Assembly (NCBI GenBank): GCA_019454665.1
Contig: JACFNW010000131.1
Location: forward strand, 1-6,622
Direction of reading: 5' to 3'
From: Fimbriimonadaceae bacterium
Lineage (GTDB): Bacteria > Armatimonadota > Fimbriimonadia > Fimbriimonadales > Fimbriimonadaceae
Length of the DNA stretch: 6,622 bases
Position 1 is the first letter of the stretch; each line of letters starts with the position of its first letter. Positions 1 through 5,239 of the stretch are shown in pieces. The notes under the pieces are model-generated. The model saw only the letters and a program-made list of their open reading frames with translations. It was not told the DNA's origin and did no database searches. The translations under genes were made by a program, and so were the position numbers.

Positions 1-4
1 CGGA

Positions 5-14
5 CGGGTAGGAT
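5..14 (+). promoter_or_regulatory. Candidate extended -10 element of the lipoprotein gene
   Basis: CGGGTAGGAT ends nine bases before the GTG at 24. It is nearly identical to the element at 2656-2665. TAGGAT fits TAnnnT, predicting transcription from close to the start codon. GGTAGGA could instead be the ribosome binding site. The -35 region lies outside the window. Confidence 0.35.
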
Positions 15-23
15 CAGCCCATC

Positions 24-611
24 GTGCGGCACCCTTGGACCCTTTCCCTCGCTGCGATCGCGTTGCTGGCTGTGGGTTGCGGCCAACCTTCTTCGGGAGA
101 CGCGGCACCCAGCGGACCCGCCAACGAGACAAAAGCGGGAGACGACTCTTCACCCGAGGGCAGGCTCTTCGAGCAGCTGCGCGGCGGCGCGGTCCAGCTT
201 CAGCTCGCACAGGATGCCGTGGCCGAAGCCTATGCCGAGGTCAACGCGCTCAAGAACGAGCCCGACTTCGGCCCGGAAACGGGCGAAGCTCTGACCGACC
301 TCGAAGCCATGCTTGACAGCGTGGGCGCGACGCTCTCCGAGCTTGTGTCCTCGCCCTCCAAGGCCTCGGTCGAGGCCGACTTCGGCGCGGCCGACGAACT
401 GCGCCTGAAGGCCATTGATGCCGCCAACGACGCCCACTACGAACTCCAGGAGTGCCTTGGCCTGGTCGAGGGCGTCCTGGACCAGACGGGCGAACACCTG
501 CGCCCCCGCGTGGACGCCGTGTTCGAGAAGATCCGAACCGCTCAAGCCGAGATCGAATCGGCGGTGACCACGCTGGGCGGCGTCATCGCCCCTCCCGGCG
601 GAGACGAGTAA
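24..611 (+). CDS. Predicted lipoprotein of unknown function, helical
   Basis: This encodes a 195-residue protein starting with GTG. Residues 5-18 form a short hydrophobic signal segment ending in A-V-G before Cys19, which fits a lipobox, although Ala at -3 is less usual than Leu. Residue +2 is Gly, not Asp, so outer-membrane or outer-leaflet anchoring is plausible. Residues 20-46 are a Ser/Gly/Pro/Asp-rich linker of the kind that tethers a domain to a membrane. Residues 47-185 are rich in Ala, Glu and Leu with few glycines and look mostly alpha-helical, possibly a helical bundle or coiled coil. A second cysteine lies at 144. The stop codon overlaps the ATG of the downstream metallopeptidase by one base, so the two are probably co-translated. 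I do not recognise a family. A role as membrane-tethered partner of the downstream protein is inference from position alone. Confidence 0.85.
   Translation: MRHPWTLSLAAIALLAVGCGQPSSGDAAPSGPANETKAGDDSSPEGRLFEQLRGGAVQLQLAQDAVAEAYAEVNALKNEPDFGPETGEALTDLEAMLDSVGATLSELVSSPSKASVEADFGAADELRLKAIDAANDAHYELQECLGLVEGVLDQTGEHLRPRVDAVFEKIRTAQAEIESAVTTLGGVIAPPGGDE
597..603 (+). promoter_or_regulatory. Ribosome binding site fixing the metallopeptidase start
   Basis: GGCGGAG lies seven bases before the ATG at 611, inside the last codons of the lipoprotein gene. It supports 611 as the start rather than the in-frame upstream possibility at 452, which would run through the lipoprotein gene in another frame, or the ATG at 641. 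Confidence 0.55.
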
Positions 612-1510
612 TGGCGTTCCCTGGCGACCTGCCCCACGCCATGTGGAAGCAGGCGATCGAACACTACTACTGGGACCGTTTGGCAGAAGCCTACGAAGTC
701 GCCTCGACGCAGGGGGCGGGGCACGCGGGCATCTACTTGTCTTGGTTCCGCATGATCGAGGCCGAGTGGCTGACGCGCCGCGACGGGCAGCGCACGCCCG
801 TCACCGAGTGGCTCGACCTCGAGTTCGTCCCTGACGACCTGGGACCGGTGCCCGTTCAGGACTTGGCGGACGTCGTCGTGGCCTCGTGCGACGAAGTCGC
901 CCAACGACTGGGCGTGCCGCACGGGGCGAAGACGCTCGTGACGATGCTGCGCGAAGAGGCGCGCGCACCCTGGGCGATCGCTCCCTATGGGTACTGCGTG
1001 GACATGCACCCGTACGAGAAGGTCTGCATGCCCGTGCACCTGCTTGGCAACGGCCCCGAACTGCGGCGCACGACGCGTCACGAGTACGCCCACGTGCTCA
1101 CCATCAACGCTTCCGGGGGACACGCGCCGCGATGGCTCTCGGAGGCCGTGTCGGTGCTGATGGAGGGCGGTCGCGACCGCTCCACCGAGCGCGAGTTCTA
1201 CTACGGTTCGGCGGAATGGCTGCCGCTCGACCGGCTGGAGCAGGCCTTCAACGCGCTCGACGACCGTCGCCGCGTGTGGCTGGCCTATCGGCAGGCCGGG
1301 CTTGTGGGCGAGTACATCGCCTCCCGATACGGCGAGCGCAGGCTGGGCGACCTCCTTCGCGCCCATGCCGAGGGCAGCTTCTGGAAGCGGCTCGGGGCGG
1401 GCTTTTTGGGGGCGACCCACACCGACGTGGCGTTTCGGGACGTCGTCGGCCGCAGCCCCGGGCAAGTGGTGGCCGACGCTCTCGAGTGGCTTCGATCCGG
1501 GCGCAGGTAG
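611..1510 (+). CDS. Putative gluzincin metallopeptidase (peptidase MA-like)
   Basis: This 299-residue protein carries a zincin signature: His157-Glu-Tyr-Ala-His161, followed by Trp-Leu-Ser-Glu178. That gives two His ligands, a catalytic Glu158 and a probable third ligand Glu178, in the HEXXH-(16)-E spacing of gluzincins. A later stretch with Ala-Tyr-Arg-Gln near 225-228 and Ser-Arg-Tyr-Gly at 238-241 resembles the helix after the active site in peptidase MA-like proteins. Residues 1-60 look helical and carry no signal peptide or membrane segment, so the product appears cytoplasmic unless exported by another route. The start at 611 overlaps the lipoprotein stop by one base and has a good ribosome binding site. 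The substrate is unknown. The catalytic residues are intact, so an active zinc peptidase is likely, but an inactive or regulatory role cannot be excluded from sequence. Confidence 0.8.
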   Translation: MAFPGDLPHAMWKQAIEHYYWDRLAEAYEVASTQGAGHAGIYLSWFRMIEAEWLTRRDGQRTPVTEWLDLEFVPDDLGPVPVQDLADVVVASCDEVAQRLGVPHGAKTLVTMLREEARAPWAIAPYGYCVDMHPYEKVCMPVHLLGNGPELRRTTRHEYAHVLTINASGGHAPRWLSEAVSVLMEGGRDRSTEREFYYGSAEWLPLDRLEQAFNALDDRRRVWLAYRQAGLVGEYIASRYGERRLGDLLRAHAEGSFWKRLGAGFLGATHTDVAFRDVVGRSPGQVVADALEWLRSGRR

Positions 1511-1595
1511 AGCGGATAGAGGCTTTGGGCGCGGGGGATGCGCACAGCCCGGCGTCTCATGGCGAAGATCGCAGCCCGGACCACCGCCCGACCCA
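1511..1595. other. Convergent intergenic spacer without clear terminator
   Basis: This separates the stops of the metallopeptidase (+) and isocitrate dehydrogenase (-). I see no GC-rich hairpin followed by a T-run on either strand. The only repeated structure is an 8-base direct repeat, CAGCCCGG, at 1545-1552 and 1572-1579, which may be chance at this base composition. Confidence 0.5.
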
Positions 1596-2606
1596 TCACA
1601 CCGCCTTCGCCACGACTTCGGCCATGAACTCCTTGGTCGAAGCGGATCCGCCCAGGTCAATGGTCGTGCAGTGGCCGTCGGCGCACACGCGTTGCACCGA
1701 GTTCGCGATCTTGTCGGCTTGCGCGTTGAACCCGAGGTGCCGCAACATCATGACCGCGCTCAACAGCAGCGCCGTCGGGTTGGCGACGCCCTTGCCAGCG
1801 ATGTCGGGCGCGGAGCCGTGAACGGCTTCGAACACCGCGCAATTCTCGCCGATGTTCGCGCCCGGCGCGAGCCCCAGGCCGCCGACCAGACCGGCGCACA
1901 GGTCGCTCACGATGTCGCCGTATAGGTTCTCGGTGACCAAAACGTCGAACTGTTCGGGCCGCGTGACGAGCTGCATGCAGCAGTTGTCCACGATGATGTC
2001 GTCGGCCTTCAGGTGCGGGTAGTCCTGCGCGACTTTGTAGAACTCTTCGAGGAACATCCCGTCGGTCAGTTTCATGATGTTCGCCTTGTGGACGGCCGTC
2101 ACGCGGTGCCGACCCTGCCGGATGGCGAGTTCGAACGAATACTTGACCAAGCGGTGGCATCCCGGCCGCGTGATGACCTTGATGGCCTGCGCCACGTCGG
2201 GGTGGGCTTGATACTCGATGCCCGCGTACAGGTCCTCGGTGTTCTCGCGGACGATGATCAGGTCAATGTCCTTCTCCGAGTAAAGCGTCTTGACTCCGGG
2301 CAGCGTCCGAGCGGGGCGGACGTTGGCGAACAGGTCGAGCGCCTTGCGCAGGGCAACGTTGGCGCTGGAATGGCCCCCGCCGCTCGGCGTGGTGGTGGGC
2401 CCCTTGAGGGCGACCCCGATCTCCTGAACGGCGTCAATGGTGGCCTGCGGCATCGGTGGCAGACCGTTCTTGATGGCGCCGAGCCCGGCCTCCAAGAAGA
2501 CCCATTCGGCTTCGAAGCCCGTGTGTTCGAGAATGGAGAGGACTGCTTCCGTGATTTCGGGTCCGATCCCGTCGCCCGGGATGACTGCGATCCGTCGCTT
2601 GGCCAT
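1596..2606 (-). CDS. NAD-type isocitrate dehydrogenase
   Basis: This 336-residue enzyme of the isocitrate/isopropylmalate dehydrogenase family would oxidatively decarboxylate isocitrate to 2-oxoglutarate in the TCA cycle, in the cytoplasm. The N-terminus has the family opening I-P-G-D-G-I-G-P (9-16). The substrate loop Ser81-x-Asn83-x-x-Leu-Arg87, then Arg97 and Arg120, matches isocitrate enzymes rather than isopropylmalate dehydrogenases. Catalytic Tyr127 and Lys174 and metal-binding Asp207, Asp231 and Asp235 are all present. At the coenzyme site the motif H-G-S-A-P is followed by Asp268-Ile269, where NADP enzymes of the E. coli type carry Lys-Tyr, so NAD is the expected cofactor. Length fits the short form. 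The ATG is preceded by an in-frame TAG six bases upstream, which fixes the start; the ribosome binding site is weak. It stands alone, with no other TCA gene in view. Homoisocitrate or tartrate-type activity is the main alternative. Confidence 0.93.
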   Translation of the reverse strand: MAKRRIAVIPGDGIGPEITEAVLSILEHTGFEAEWVFLEAGLGAIKNGLPPMPQATIDAVQEIGVALKGPTTTPSGGGHSSANVALRKALDLFANVRPARTLPGVKTLYSEKDIDLIIVRENTEDLYAGIEYQAHPDVAQAIKVITRPGCHRLVKYSFELAIRQGRHRVTAVHKANIMKLTDGMFLEEFYKVAQDYPHLKADDIIVDNCCMQLVTRPEQFDVLVTENLYGDIVSDLCAGLVGGLGLAPGANIGENCAVFEAVHGSAPDIAGKGVANPTALLLSAVMMLRHLGFNAQADKIANSVQRVCADGHCTTIDLGGSASTKEFMAEVVAKAV

Positions 2607-2628
2607 AGGTCTCTATGATGACTGGTTG

Positions 2629-2640
2629 AAAGGCTCCTTT
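2629..2640. repeat. Short perfect dyad in divergent intergenic region
   Basis: AAAGG-CT-CCTTT is an inverted repeat with 5-base arms and a 2-base centre, lying between the divergent isocitrate dehydrogenase and serine hydrolase genes. It could be half of a regulator site. On the minus strand it reads AAAGGAG, a strong Shine-Dalgarno-like string, but sits 27 bases before the dehydrogenase ATG, too far to serve it. Confidence 0.3.
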
Positions 2641-2655
2641 GGAGGGTCGGGCCAA

Positions 2656-2665
2656 CGGGTAGGCT
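2656..2665 (+). promoter_or_regulatory. Candidate extended -10 element of the serine hydrolase gene
   Basis: CGGGTAGGCT ends six bases before the ATG at 2672. TAGGCT fits a TAnnnT -10 hexamer with GGG upstream. A weak -35 candidate, TTTGGA (2638-2643), lies 16 bases upstream. If real, transcription would begin at or next to the ATG, giving a leaderless or nearly leaderless message. The alternative reading is that GGGTAGG is a ribosome binding site with eight-base spacing. Confidence 0.4.
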
Positions 2666-2671
2666 CGTTCC

Positions 2672-4120
2672 ATGCTCGCCGGCATGATGCTCGCCGCCTT
2701 TGCCATGACCCCGATGAACCCACCCAAACCCCTGCCGAGAGCCCGACCCAGTGAAGTCGGGGTAGACGCCCGAGGCGTCACGGCGTTCCTCGATGCGCTC
2801 AACGCCGCCGACCTCGAACCGCACGGGTTCATGCTGGTACGCAAGGGCAAGGTCGTCGCCGAAGGCACGTGGGACCCCTACAAGGCCGAGACGCCCCACA
2901 TGCTGTACTCGCTCAGCAAGTCGTTCACTTCCACGGCGGTCGGCTTGGCCATCCACGAGGGGCTGTTCGCGCTCGACGACCCCGTGATCAAGTTCTTCCC
3001 CGACGACCTGCCCGCCGAGATCTCGCCGAACCTCAGGGCCATGCGCGTCCGCGACCTGCTCACCATGACGTGCGGCCACGAATCCGAACCGCAGGTGCGC
3101 GCCGTCGCCGACGGCAACTGGGCCAAGGGCTTCCTCGCCCACCCCGTGCCGCGCAAGCCGGGCAGCCACTTCGTCTACAACAGCCTCTCGACGTATATGG
3201 CGGGCGCGATCGTGCAGAAGCTGACTGGCAAGACGCTCCTCGAATACCTGCGCCCCCGCATCCTCGAACCGCTGGGCATCGTGGACGGCGGCTGGGATTC
3301 CGACCCGCGCGGCCTGAACGTCGGCGGCTGGGGACTCAACGTGACGCTGGAGAGCATCGCCAAGTTCGGCCAACTGTATCTACAACGGGGCGTATGGCAA
3401 GGCAAGCGGCTGATCCCCGAATCGTGGGTCGCGCTCGCCACGAGCAAGCAGGTCGAAAACGGCACCGACCCCAACAACGATTGGAACCAAGGCTACGGGT
3501 TCCAATTCTGGCGGTGTCGGCACAACGGGTACCGAGGCGACGGCGCGTTTGGCCAGTTCTGCATCGTGTTGCCCGACCAAGACGCCGTGCTCGCGATCAC
3601 TTCCGGGCACCACGACATGGGCTTGGTGATGGAACTCGCTTGGAAGCATCTGCTGCCCGCCATGGGCAAGTCGGCGGACAAGGCGGGCGAAGCCGAGTTG
3701 CTGAAGCGGCTGGGTTCGCTCGAACTCCGGCCCCGGGGCGTGCAACCCCCTTCCGATCTGGAGCGCGCCATCCACAACACGACCTACCGAGTGACGCAAG
3801 GCGATTCCGCCAAAGCGGTGCGGCTCGAGTTCGCCCCGAACCAGGTGACCTTGTGGCTCGACGACGCCCCGTTGCGAGCCGGACGCGCCGACTGGTTCCG
3901 CCAAACCAGCGCCATCGGCTTCGGCCAACCCCGACCGCTGGCGGCCAAGGCCACATGGCGGACGGCGACCGAACTCGCGATCAAGGCCTGCGACGTCGAA
4001 ACGCCCGGCAGCTTCACGGTCTCGCTCAAGTTCGAAGCCGACCGGGTGAACGTGGCCGTGGACCGGCTGGCGACGTTCATGCCCGGCGAAGGGCCGCGTC
4101 TCGTCGCGTCGAGGCGGTGA
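2672..4120 (+). CDS. Beta-lactamase-like (class C / PBP-type) serine hydrolase
   Basis: This 482-residue enzyme belongs to the beta-lactamase-related serine hydrolases (COG1680-like), whose members include D-aminopeptidases, esterases and DD-peptidases. The nucleophile motif is Ser80-Leu-Ser-Lys83. The second motif is Tyr169-Asn-Ser171, in a stretch leading to a predicted helix. The third region is R-G-D-G-A-F-G-Q (288-295), followed by the beta strand ending I-T-S-G near 309-312, as in related hydrolases. Residues about 335-482 form a beta-rich C-terminal extension. The N-terminus (1-14) is hydrophobic but has no positive charge before it, so a signal peptide is doubtful; ATGs at 2684, 2687, 2705 and 2714 are alternative starts. 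It is separated by one base from the next gene and probably leads an operon. The substrate is unknown, and true beta-lactamase activity should not be assumed. Confidence 0.88.
   Translation: MLAGMMLAAFAMTPMNPPKPLPRARPSEVGVDARGVTAFLDALNAADLEPHGFMLVRKGKVVAEGTWDPYKAETPHMLYSLSKSFTSTAVGLAIHEGLFALDDPVIKFFPDDLPAEISPNLRAMRVRDLLTMTCGHESEPQVRAVADGNWAKGFLAHPVPRKPGSHFVYNSLSTYMAGAIVQKLTGKTLLEYLRPRILEPLGIVDGGWDSDPRGLNVGGWGLNVTLESIAKFGQLYLQRGVWQGKRLIPESWVALATSKQVENGTDPNNDWNQGYGFQFWRCRHNGYRGDGAFGQFCIVLPDQDAVLAITSGHHDMGLVMELAWKHLLPAMGKSADKAGEAELLKRLGSLELRPRGVQPPSDLERAIHNTTYRVTQGDSAKAVRLEFAPNQVTLWLDDAPLRAGRADWFRQTSAIGFGQPRPLAAKATWRTATELAIKACDVETPGSFTVSLKFEADRVNVAVDRLATFMPGEGPRLVASRR
4111..4117 (+). promoter_or_regulatory. 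Ribosome binding site fixing the GTG start of the oxidoreductase
   Basis: GAGGCGG sits in the last codons of the serine hydrolase gene. Its GAGG core is seven bases before the GTG at 4122, supporting this start and translational coupling across the one-base gap. Confidence 0.55.
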
Positions 4121-4121
4121 C

Positions 4122-5180
4122 GTGCGGGCCGTTGTGGTCGGCGCGGGCTACGCGGCGGAAGGCCAGATCGCCGCGTTTCGCCACTTGGGCGTCGAGGTGC
4201 TCGCCGTATGCGGTCGCCAAGCCGACGTGGTCGAGGCGTTCGCGGGACGTCTGGGCATCGCCGAGGCCTCGACCGATTGGGAGTCCACCCTGCGCCGCGT
4301 GTGTCCCGAGATCGTGTGCGTGGCCACCCCCGCCGCCCTCCGCGAGCCCGTCGTCCGAGTGGCGTGCGAACTGGGATGCGACGTATTTTGCGACAAGCCC
4401 TTGGCAACGACGGTCACCGAGGCCGAGCAGATGCTGGCGATGGTCGAGCGCGCCGGGGTCCGCCATGCGTATGCCGCCACCCGAAGGTACGACCCGAGCG
4501 TTCAGGCCCTGGCCCGCTGGGTGCGCGAAGCACCCTTCGGACGGCCTTTGGCGGTTGACGTGAACCTGCAGTCGGCCTTGGTCGCCCCGTTGCCGTGGTC
4601 GTGGGTGCTGGACCTGGCGCAAGGGGGCGGGCTGCTCAACAACCACTTCCCGCATGTGATGGCCATTCTGGAAGCGGTTTTCGGAGGCACGGTGGCGCAG
4701 GCTTCGGGGACGGCGCGATTCGACATCGCGAGCGCACCCGTGGTGCCGGAGATTCACGACTACCGCGAGCATGTCGCCAGGATCGAAGCGATGTCGCCGG
4801 CGGAGATCGCTGCGTTGGAGCACAAGCCCTGCGACGCCGACACGCGCTACACGGCCGACCTGATGATCGCCACGCGTTGGGGCGACGTGCCGGTGGCTGT
4901 GCGTTCCGGCTTGGGAACCGATTCTCGGTGGATTTGGCGGTTCGAGTGCGGCGAGGTGCGCGCCACGGGCGAACTCTCGTTCGAGCTTGTCGCCACGCCG
5001 GCGGGTGGCGTCTCCCAACCGCTCGCGGTGGGCGTGAACCTGCCCGATACGGGCCATCCGCTCGGCGACCGGTACGCGTGCCTCGCGCGGGCGATGCTGG
5101 CCCTCGTGGACGAGCCCTACCCGACGTTTGCGGACGGGTTGCGGACCCAGCGAACCATCGCCGCCATCCGGAGCCGATAA
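4122..5180 (+). CDS. Gfo/Idh/MocA family NAD(P)-dependent oxidoreductase
   Basis: This 352-residue protein starts with GTG. The N-terminal Rossmann fold has Val-Val-Val-Gly7-Ala-Gly9-Tyr-Ala-Ala (4-12), a nucleotide-binding glycine motif. Asp91-Lys92-Pro93 is the family's E/D-K-P motif, and Lys92 is the conserved catalytic lysine. The C-terminal substrate domain carries G-G-G-L-L-N-N-H-F-P-H (168-178); His178 is in place, but the usual Asp four residues before it is Asn174. An inserted segment around 207-245 contains a short M-S-P-A-E-I helix. Such enzymes oxidise or reduce sugars, inositols, amino sugars or their derivatives; the substrate cannot be told from sequence. There is no signal peptide, so the product is cytoplasmic. 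It follows the serine hydrolase after one base and is probably co-transcribed. GH20 follows 59 bases later, so a role in processing a released amino sugar is possible but inferred. Confidence 0.9.
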   Translation: MRAVVVGAGYAAEGQIAAFRHLGVEVLAVCGRQADVVEAFAGRLGIAEASTDWESTLRRVCPEIVCVATPAALREPVVRVACELGCDVFCDKPLATTVTEAEQMLAMVERAGVRHAYAATRRYDPSVQALARWVREAPFGRPLAVDVNLQSALVAPLPWSWVLDLAQGGGLLNNHFPHVMAILEAVFGGTVAQASGTARFDIASAPVVPEIHDYREHVARIEAMSPAEIAALEHKPCDADTRYTADLMIATRWGDVPVAVRSGLGTDSRWIWRFECGEVRATGELSFELVATPAGGVSQPLAVGVNLPDTGHPLGDRYACLARAMLALVDEPYPTFADGLRTQRTIAAIRSR

Positions 5181-5206
5181 GTCGCCAAGGGGACGTTTCG
5201 GCAAGC

Positions 5207-5225
5207 CGCATTCGGGCACAATGCG
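5207..5225. repeat. Inverted repeat over the candidate GH20 promoter
   Basis: CGCATT (5207-5212) and AATGCG (5220-5225) form a perfect 6-base inverted repeat with a 7-base centre. It covers most of the candidate -10 element, so it could be an operator or a small hairpin at the message 5' end. Confidence 0.35.
5213..5222 (+). promoter_or_regulatory. Candidate promoter -10 region of the GH20 gene
   Basis: CGGGCACAAT resembles the CGGGTAGG(A/C)T elements before two other genes here and ends 17 bases before the ATG at 5240. A start site about seven bases downstream would leave a leader of roughly ten bases containing the ribosome binding site AGAGGGA (5230-5236). No good -35 is visible. It would allow GH20 expression independent of the upstream pair. 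Confidence 0.35.
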
Positions 5226-5239
5226 AAGCAGAGGGAATC

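Noticed and set aside
1562..1572. Small hairpin GCGA-AGA-TCGC considered as a terminator between the convergent genes.
   Set aside because: The stem is only four pairs and no T-run follows on either strand.
542..1660. Long open frame (372 codons) on the minus strand opposite the metallopeptidase.
   Set aside because: It is antisense to a gene with a clear zincin motif, has an Arg/Pro/His-rich translation typical of high-GC shadow frames, and shows no domain.
2634..2640. AAAGGAG on the minus strand considered as ribosome binding site for isocitrate dehydrogenase or a leader peptide.
   Set aside because: It is 27 bases from the ATG, and no start codon lies at suitable spacing for a small upstream frame.
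490..3261. A 13-base identical string, CCTGCGCCCCCGC, in the lipoprotein and serine hydrolase genes.
   Set aside because: Both copies encode Leu-Arg-Pro-Arg within ordinary coding sequence and are explained by shared codon preference.
2258..3373. Minus-strand open frame of 371 codons spanning the divergent region.
   Set aside because: It overlaps two well-supported genes and part of its translation is just the dehydrogenase gene read in another frame.
2869..4563. Long plus-strand open frame (564 codons) across the serine hydrolase and oxidoreductase genes.
   Set aside because: The translation is an Arg/Pro/Ala-rich shadow, while the other frame carries SxxK and Rossmann motifs with good starts.
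4077..5219. Minus-strand open frame of 380 codons opposite the oxidoreductase.
   Set aside because: It mirrors a confidently assigned gene and has no recognisable domain; GC-rich codons suppress stops in this frame.
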